From Atrichornis clamosus (Eukaryota; Chordata; Aves; Passeriformes; Menuridae), in assembly GCA_013400975.1 (NCBI GenBank), contig WBMZ01014045.1, forward strand, positions 1 to 64,000: DNA of 64,000 bases, in the 5' to 3' direction. The notes beneath the pieces are model-generated. The model did not search any database, had not been told where the DNA came from, and was given only the letters and a program-made list of their open reading frames with translations. Below are positions 52,223-60,800 of the stretch, in pieces. The translations under genes and the position numbers were made by a program. How positions within the stretch are numbered: position 1 is the stretch's first letter; each line of letters opens with the position of its first letter.

Positions 52223-53677
52223 ACGGGGACAGAATGAACGCTCACATTTGAAGACAAAGCATTACATTCAAGGCTCGCCTGGACTTTATGCAGCTCCCCA
52301 AGGCAGGGTCAACTCAACCTACATCGGCTGTGTGAAGGTTTCCCTGACCCATTCCTGGAAAACTTCAGAGATTTAGAGCAATTCCAGTAACCCTCTTTTA
52401 CTTCACAACGTGCCCTCAGCTTGTGGGGAAATTCTAGGCTGCAGTCTGGCGTTTATGTCGCTGCTGTCCCACTCCTGAACAGGGGTGTAAGACTGAGGCT
52501 GCACCCTTCAAAGCAAGGCTGGGTGCATTTTTGATGGGTTATGTGTGCAGAAGAAATCCTGCTTGAGGGGAATCTGAGGCCACCCCAAAAGCAGCAGGGC
52601 GTGGACCTCGGGGCTCCCCACCGACAGCCGGGAGCAGAGCGTGCGGCTCGGGCCAGGCTGGGCTATTTTTACTCCCGGTCTGGTCCCGCAGCCACGCTGG
52701 CAGATGTGCTCCCAGCTGCAGATGACTTCCATGTGCAGCCCCTCGTGGCCGCTGGATGCGAGCCCGGGGCGTAACGCGCTTCCTTAAAAGGCTCGGGAGG
52801 CGCCTGCAACGCCCCGGGCATGGGAGGGGATGAGGGGCCCCTTCCCGGCCCCCTTCCCGGCCCCCTTCCTTCCCGAGCTTTGAAAACCCGGGCTGTGCCT
52901 TGGCATCCTGGAGGTCTGCACGGGCCATGGAAAGCAGCTTTCCCGGGAACCGGGGGCGACACAGGCACAGGGAAAACCTCTCCCGTGGTGCAGAGGCGTG
53001 GGAGGACGGAGGGAAGGATCTCTTTAACCTAAAGGCAACTTTTATACCCTGTGAGAGCAGAATAGAGGATTTGGCCGTGCCCTGCGCACGGTGAGATGCA
53101 GGGCAGGCTGCTGTGTCCTCCAGAGCCATTGCAAGAGCCAGTTACAATAATAAATAAGTAACATTTACCCATTCCCCTCTTTTTTAATGAAGCCCTTGTG
53201 GTGTGCTCGGGGAAGGTGCCAAATAAACAGCGCAGCTTCCCCGGTGCAGCTGCCGCGGCTTGGCCCATCCCCAGCCGAGCCGTCCCCTATCCCCACGCAA
53301 GTGGCTTCGTGCTGACGGGAAGTTTTGGGATCTGGGCAGCTCTGTGTGCCAAGAAAGGGATGCCTAAACTGTAAATCCCCACGGGGACAAAGCCCAGAGC
53401 AGCCCTATGAGCTCTTCTTGCCCCTTGGAGAAGTCAGCGTGAGGATCTTGGAGCACCACGGAGGCTGGGGGGAATTGAGGGCATCAGCCCCACAGCCCAG
53501 AGCTGCCCTGTGCCCTGGGGCCACGTTCATCTGCTTTGTGCTTTCAGGGGGGATTTTCTAAGGGGCATGGAAATGTGCATTTTTTCTGTGAATTTTAGCT
53601 TCCTTGGGTGAGCTCAGATAAGGACAGGAAGCGTAAAAACCCTGGCGCTGGACAGTGGAGACAGATGAAAATACTTA
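52223..53677. other. Intergenic DNA between CR1 copies, holding the CpG-rich block
   Basis: Apart from the CpG-rich block at about 52,590-53,330 no element is recognised. The flanks on either side of the block have ordinary composition. Confidence 0.55.
52590..53330. promoter_or_regulatory. CpG-rich, GC-rich block (candidate CpG island)
   Basis: By eye this block has several dozen CpG dinucleotides in about 740 bases, far above the surrounding DNA, and is strongly GC-rich. It includes a short tandem repeat of CCCGGCCCCCTT at about 52,845-52,870. It begins about 0.7 kb beyond the COL6A3 poly(A) site. No TATA box, recognisable first exon or coding frame is evident; a 196-codon open frame on the minus strand (52,539-53,129) looks like a by-product of GC content. 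Its role is unknown. Confidence 0.5.
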
Positions 53678-53830
53678 TGGGGTCATTGAGTCACACAGGT
53701 TGGAAGGGACACCCAGGGCTGGCTGAGGCCAGGTTGCTCCATGCCATGTCCAGCTGAGTTTAAATTCCTTCAGGATGGAGATTTCGCAACTAAGGCGTCT
53801 CTGTTTCCACCCTTTCCCACCTTTTTCCAA
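53678..53830 (-). mobile_element. CR1 LINE 3' end fragment, diverged
   Basis: The antisense tail TCACACAGGTTGGAAGGGAC is followed by a degraded body (CCAGGTTGCTCCATGCCATG and a GGAGATT--GCAACTA motif). It lies just downstream of the COL6A3 poly(A) site. The far boundary is approximate. Confidence 0.6.
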
Positions 53831-53999
53831 GTCTCCAGGTTACCAGCAGCCTCTCAGTGATGTCCCCTGAATACCCATACTATATCTATCCTCCCTTTGA
53901 GCCACAGTGGGATTCCGCTCCAAATGATTGCTTTCCAGACCCTGGAAAATTGCTCCACTGATACCCACCGTGGCTTTAACAAAGACAAACCCATGAGTT

Positions 54000-54833
54000 T
54001 CTCAAAACTTTCATTAGACTTTATTTAAAAGTTCTTTGTATAGACTTCCTGACATGGAACCCACAATAAAAATAAAATCCCCCTCCCTCCCGCTGCTCCC
54101 CCCTCCCCAGATTGCTTTGCTTTGTATTTTATAAAACATACAACATCAGAAGAATGCCAGAGGCATCCTACACCACAATTTAAAAATTTGTTAACTGAGG
54201 CCTTGGTCCCAGCAGTGCATTTGCATTCGGAAACTTCGCTTCCTTTTCCTTGCTAGCTTGGTTGGCCACCTGTGGTACTAATGCATACAAGAGATCTAGT
54301 TTGAGATCTAATCCAGCAAAAGGAGAAAAAAAATAAAAGAGGAAGAGTGAAAGTTGAACAACTTGTTTATCAGAATCAGCCACTCTCTTACAGAAAGGCT
54401 TCCCCTTGTAAAATTACGCTCAGTTATGAGAAAAATAAAAGCAAGCAGGTAACAAGTTGCAGTGAAATTATTATGATTTTTTTTTTTGACTCATTTTTAC
54501 GGTGCCTTAGGTAGGCAAACTGCCAGAATCAGGGGGAAAAAGGCTAATTTAGAGACATGTTGAGAGACAATAACAACCTGCACTTAGGTAAATATTTGGC
54601 AACGTTGAAGCTATACAATATAACCCGGGCACATGTAGCACTCAGTCCACAAACAGTTTAGCACCATATTGATAGGTCATGCGGCAAAACCCTCTCCTCA
54701 GGGTTTGCTTGGGAGTTAAAAGCATGAAATATTACAGTGCAAGGTCGTCTATACCCTCAGCTTCTCTAGGGGCAGGGTGGCAATGGTGATGCTCCTGGCT
54801 GTCTCAGAGGTATGTGTTGGCCAGCCCCTGGCT
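54000..54833 (-). other. COL6A3: COL6A3 3' untranslated region
   Basis: From the stop codon the minus strand runs without further coding signal for about 830 bases to a poly(A) signal near 54,020. The stretch is AT-rich, with T and A runs around 54,475-54,490 and 54,326-54,345, and free of CR1 copies, unlike the DNA on either side. The 3' boundary (about 54,000) is inferred from the signal and is accurate to some 20 bases. Confidence 0.75.
54020..54025 (-). terminator. COL6A3: COL6A3 poly(A) signal AATAAA
   Basis: The complement of 54,020-54,025 reads AATAAA, within AAATAAA. It is the only canonical hexamer I find on the minus strand between the stop codon and 54,000. A GT-rich stretch (GGGTTTGTCTTTGTT on the minus strand, about 53,975-53,990) lies just beyond, as expected of the downstream element. 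Confidence 0.75.
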
Positions 54834-54874
54834 CTATGTTCCCATTGTCGTCACCACGCCAGGGTTGATGGTAC
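54834..54874 (-). CDS. COL6A3: COL6A3 last coding exon (C-terminal tail and stop)
   Basis: The last 41 coding bases finish the chain with [13 protein letters not shown] and a TAG stop (complement of 54834-54836). The human chain ends in KPGVISVMGT, so the terminal MGT and the PGV motif are conserved and fix the frame. The acceptor is TTCCATCAG before 54874. The intron upstream is only 143 bases. The same exon continues into the 3'UTR. Confidence 0.95.
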
Positions 54875-57800
54875 CTGATGGAAAAAGAGGAAATAAATAA
54901 AGTTTTGATGCAGGAATATTGAGGGGAGGGAAATGAGCAAATTGCCAGGGCTTGCTGAGGAGTCCAGCACCGTGCAGCGGAGTGGGAATGCCAGGGGTTT
55001 GGCTGGCTCCCTCTTACCAGGGATGCAGAGCTTTTCACATTCTTTCTGCGTGTTGAATCGGTTCTCGTTGCCGCCGCAGCCGCCGTACCAGAAGCGGGCG
55101 CAGCTCTTGGTCTCGGGGTCGTAGTACCACTTCAGCACAAAGTTCCTGCAGGTGCCCTCGTCCTTCTGCAGCCGGCAGATATCCATGACTGCGGAAAAAA
55201 GCAGGAGTAAGTGGCTGGCTGTGGCACTCCTGGGGGAAGCACAGCCTTTTCTGAGTGCATCTGCACGGCAGGGCCGGCGTGCAGGCTCAGAAAGGACACC
55301 CACGGCACAGGCTGTGCACATCTCCTGTGACTAAATCCCATCTCTTTCTTTGCAAACAGAAGGTCTTTCCCTGGAAGTCTCCAGCCCTGATCCACAAGCC
55401 CTCTTCTGTGTTGCTGCCCTGCATCCAGGAGTGATGCTGGGATGAAGGAAGAGTGCTGTCTGCAAATCGCTTGGATCTGCAGGAAATGAGTTGGCAGGTC
55501 TCAGAGATGGGAGAGGACTGACTGGGCTGCAAGAGGAAAAGTACTGGCACTATCATTTTCCCATTAAAATGACTGTCTCCCTCTGAAAAGAGAAATCTTC
55601 CTTGTGAAGATGCTCCTGGATCTACCACACACGGCCCAAAGCACCTTGCACCCCTTCCTGGGTGCGCAGAGAACAAAATAACAAAGCGCTTGGATGTGGC
55701 AAAATGAAATTGCCAAACAACTTTTTAAAAATAAAATTTTAAAAATATCTGATAATAGCCACTGATTTACCATCCTATCACAAGCCTCCCTTGCACACAG
55801 GGGTGCAGGGAGAGCTTGTGCCACCTCGGCTCAGCATGGCATAAACATCACGGATGTCGGGCAGTCAGAAATCAATATTGACCTTCCAGTTCAGCTTTGC
55901 TTTTGGGCTCCTACAGCCAAAACTTTCCCTGCGCCTTTGGCAGGCTCTTTACCTTTCTTATACTCAGATTGTTTTTATCCTAAAGTCCATCTCTCTTTCT
56001 CCCTGCCTTCCGAAACACTGCGATCCAGCAGATGTGAACACACATTGCTCATTTCTTTATTGCACTCTGATATGAGCTGAACCCAGAGCCTGACTCAGCA
56101 CCCAGCACCTTAAAAGCTGAGGTGCATGTGAACTCCTGTGTCTATTTTCCATAATGGATTCAAGCTCTGGCTTTCCAGAAATGCAGAGGGAATAAAATGG
56201 TGAGCGGAGCACAGTGGGCAGAGGTCTGAGTGTCCCTCCAGGGCCCCTCAGCTGCTGTTCTTGACTCTGTGCCCAGGGCAGGAAGGTGCCAAGTTGATGA
56301 AATATCCCTTTAACCTCAACCAGAGTTGCTGGAAACATCATCAAGGCATGTGATGATGATCAGAAAGGGCTGGCCCATGGGGCAGGGGTAGCAGAAACAC
56401 TCACCCTCCAGAGAAAACCTCATTAAGGAGGCTTCCCTGCTCTCCGAGGGTGGAATCCTGCTCTAAAGTGAAGCTACAGATTCCTGCACAAGCTTCCTCT
56501 GGCTGCAAAGTCCCCAAACTGCAGCCAGTGGATCCATGGTGCCCATTTACATCCCCAAAGCACTTTGAAATCTCCTTTTGCCACCCCAGACATCTCCATG
56601 GCTGGTGGTGGCCTCCTCTTCCTTGCCTGCACATTTCTGCAGGGGCACCGGCAGGCTGTGGGTGATCAAAATTCCCAAGCCTGACTTAAGGAGCCTAAAA
56701 TCAACCTAAGAAAGTCAAAGGAGGTGGAAGAGTCCTTAATTAGCCTTTTCAAACCCTGTGATACCCCTGCAAGGACTAAAGCCCAGAGCTGTCTTCACTC
56801 CTTGGTTCTCCTCACAGCTCTGCAAAGGGCCCTGAAACAGCACTGGGAGGGGAGGCTGCTCTGATAAGGAGGATTTCCTGGCCTCTGCTCCCATCCCAAA
56901 CCCTTGCTGAACCATCACAGGTGACTGCAAGTTTCTTCTCCTTTCCCAGGTCTCAAAGAGATTTGCAAATACAACCCCTAAACCGCAGAAACTCCTTGGG
57001 GCAGGGAGGGCATCGCCATTTTCCTGTGGGCTCAACCTTGACTTTTATCTTTTGATGCAAAATGAAAACATCTCCATCAAATGTTTTGGTTGCAGGCAGT
57101 GAAACGTTTGGAATTCTCTGCATCTCAGCAGAGCAGTGACCCTGGTTGATAACACACAGAGATAATACAAACTAGTTTGTGATGCTCCAGGTCAGCACCT
57201 CCACATTTCTCATGAAATCTGAGTTCTGCCACTCAGGTTGTGCCAACAGAGCACGTCCTGGTGTGGCAACACAACATGCAGGGTGACTTGCTCATGCAAA
57301 GCAGATGGCAGGGCATGGTCACGTCAAGGAGCAAGTGAAAACTAAGTCTGTGCTACTGGTGTTGGATGCATGCTGTGAAATGGTCAAGGTGAAAGAATGG
57401 GTTTGCTTGGTTTGTGATTGTTGATTTTTTGGGGGGGTTGTTACCTGATGATAATCTTTTCTCAAGGGGTGGCTGCTGCATGGCTTTCTCAGCTGCTGCT
57501 GGAGGAGGAAAAAGCGCATGGGTTTGGATTTTAAATGGTGTTTTCTCTCTGAGCCACACATCATTTGACAATAGGATAAAACACAAAAGGGTGAATCCTC
57601 ATGGGGTACTTACATGGCTTTAAGCATTTGCTAATGCACTCAGCTTCGGTCTCAAATCTATTGGCATTACCTCCACAGCCACCATACCAACCCTGGCTGC
57701 AGAACTTGTGTTTGGAGTCAAAGAACCACACAATCTGATAGTCCTTGCACTGCATGCCCATGTCAAAGTCCAGCAAGCAAGGGTCTGGCCAATCTGCATG

Positions 57801-60800
57801 TCAAAAGGTGCAAAGGTTAAGTGACTCTGAAAGGGTTAAAAGCCAAAAAAGCAAAGAGGTTGAAAAGAAAAAAAAAAGGGAAAATAAAGCCTGGTGCAGG
57901 ACTGGAGGCATTTCCCTCTTGTGTATATTCTCTTGCTGGATGCAAGCCTTCTGCAACCTCCAGCTTACCTCTCCTTACTCTTGGTTTTGTCACATACCCA
58001 AACCCCAAAACCTTGGAGCAACGTGGTGGGAACCCCTCACTCCCCCTGATGCACTGAGGATTGAGCCCTCACAAGCCCCCTCTCTCTCCCTCTATTTTCA
58101 AAGCTATTTGTCTTGGCAGTAACTTCTAATCCTTGAGTGTGTTTGTCTCTAAAAGGAAGTTGCACCTGGTACACTTGAAGGTTCAATGAAGATTTAAACA
58201 TATGTTCATTTCCTGCCCCCAAGATGATAATTTAGGTCCAAATCCCAGAGTTTTTATTAGCAGTGCTAGGCCATCAATGCTATTTTGCCTATATAAGGAG
58301 GGCAGAATGTGGGCCTTCCTCCAAGGTCTGTCAGAAGTTTTACACATGGGTCTCTCCCATATACTAGAGGAGACTCAGCTAAACCCATCCCAAATCCCCT
58401 GCCCTCTTTAGTGTCTTTATCCCGTTGAAAACCTTCAGACTAGCATCCTTGGGGAATGCTTCCCCCAGATTGCTGGCTTCCATAAATCCTTGGGCCAGAG
58501 GCATTTGCTGCAAGTGGGTCCACAAGAGGAGCTGAGATGGAAAGGTCTGTGTGTAAGTGCAGAGCAAGCACACAGCACATCCATTTTCCTTGGAGCGGGA
58601 GAAGCCTCAACACCTGGTTTCCCAAGGGCTGGCACACGAGGGGTTAAACAAAGCCACAGGGGTGTGTGTCACCTGGTGGGAGCAAGGCTTCTGAGAGGGT
58701 GTCAGTGCCAGGGAGAGGGGCCAAATGAGCGGGAACACGTGGGAAGGGAAGGATGATGGGTCATGCAGGAAGGCAGAAATGAGATGGTCCAGCACAAGCC
58801 CTCAGCCCCTCCGCTGCAGAAAGCTCCAGTGGTGCCACCAGCCAGGCATGAATGAGATCCGTGCTCATCCCACACAACATGGGCAGCCAGAGCTCAACAG
58901 CAGCTCCACAGCTCCTGGCTGAACACACTGAGCAGCAGCATCTCCCCGTGCCTTCAGACCACCTCGGGGAGAGAATGAGCCACAGTGCAAGCGAAATGTT
59001 TAAAGGGACACACAGGAGTGATGATTCAGGGGTGTGTTTTGGATGATGTTGGTGGTGCCTGCAGTGGCTGTGCTGCTTGAGGAAGGCTGAGAGCCCTTCC
59101 AGGCCCTTGGAGCAAGGGTTGTGACACTGATGGTACAACTGAGCGTGGTAGCACCGATGTGATGAGCTTGGTGTCACCCAGAGCGGATGAAATGACGTAT
59201 GAACAGCTACGAGGATTAGGGGTTGTTAACGCAGGATCAGTGACAGAGTAGGGGCTGACAGCTCACTCATGAGGAGTTTACTACATACACCACCCATGGC
59301 ACAGAAACAGGGGATGGGCAGATGGAGGGAGGCTACCAATTAGCCTAATTTCTGCAAATGTTGGACAGTAGGTCCCCTGCAATCCCAGGCTCTTGGGCAT
59401 AGAATCATAGAATGGTTTGCGTTGGAAGGAGCCTCAGAGGCCATTTCATTCCAATGCCTGCCAAGGGCAGGGGCACCTAGTGGAAACTAGACCAGGGTGC
59501 TCCATCAAACCTGGCCAAGCACTTGTTGGGAGCTGTGTGTTAAACCAAGGAACCAAGACCTGGGCTTTGCCCCAAATGGGGAGAGAGGGGGCAAGGAAGC
59601 ATCAGGTGATGTGCTGCATCCACACCTACATCTACACGTCAGGAGCGCATGGGGCGCAGCTGTCCCTGGAGAGTGGCCAACGCTTGGGTTGTGGCTCATC
59701 TCCCACCCTTATAATGGAAACAGGACCTGATTTGAGTTCCCCCAGAAGACCACAGCTACTTCAGGGGGTTCTGAATCCCCCAGGGTGCAGAGACTCCAAT
59801 ACAGGGCTCAGACCCATATGGCCAAGGATGTCACCGAGGTCATGATCTGTTGGCTCTGCAAAGCCAAAGACTTGTGGATCCTTTGATCCTAGTGGGACGC
59901 TGAGGAAGGACAGGTTTAGGAGCAGACAAGAGGACTGGCTCAGTGGGGGTCCTGTCAGAGCCCCCCAGCCCAGCACTGCCCCCATAGCCCACACTCACCA
60001 CTCTCAGGCCCTTCCAGTGGCTCGGTGTTGAGCATCATGTTGGCCAGGGACACCTGGGGCTGCGCCGGGGTCTCTGTGGAGGAGAAGCAGCAGGTCAGCC
60101 AAGGGGAAGGGCACCGGCAGCGGCGCCCCCGGCACAGTCATAAACAAACTCACTGGCCCCAGCTCCAGCGCAGGAGCCAGCTCTGGATCTGTTTACCCCA
60201 GCACATGCATCTGAGAAATGTTTATTGGAGGCAGCTGATGGGATGAGTAATCCCCAACCGCCCGGCTGCGCCAGGACGGGATCGCCTTCTCTCCCTGGCC
60301 AGCAGCTCTGCTTGGGCTCGTCCTCAGGGGTGACCACAGAGGAGCATCCTCAGAGCCCCCCGTGACTGCTTTGGTGGCTATCTCTCACCCCACAGCATCG
60401 ACTGGGCAGTGGCTCAGGAGCTGGGTGTGTCCTCTCTGTAGCCATTTTGGCTTTGCTTTTCTGGCCTTGGAGATGGCAGAATAAAAATGGCATCCCCCAG
60501 GGGAGAAAACCATGATGGATCTTTACTCTCTTGTTCCCTTCAGGACTATGTTGGACCACATCCCTCCCATCATGCCTCACATCCCTCTAGGAACTATGTG
60601 GAGGACTGTCACGGGTGAAGAAATTCCTTGTGATGGAAAGAACATGGTTTGTATTGCAACTGCATGACTGTGCCCCATTGCATTGTGCTCCATTGCATTG
60701 TGCCCTTCCCATCTTTCATGGGGCTGGAGGACAGGAGGGGCCTGCAGCCACAGGAAGGGCTGGATTTGCTTTTCTTTAGTGGATTGTATGGGTGTGGGTA

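Noticed and set aside
52539..53129. 196-codon open frame on the minus strand in the CpG-rich block
   Set aside because: GC-rich DNA is poor in stop codons. The translation is Pro/Arg/Gly-rich with simple repeats (GREGGREG) and matches no family that I know.
1..53999. Search for COPS8 exons, expected next to COL6A3 by human gene order
   Set aside because: No open frame resembles a COP9 signalosome subunit. The gene, if syntenic, lies beyond the left edge.
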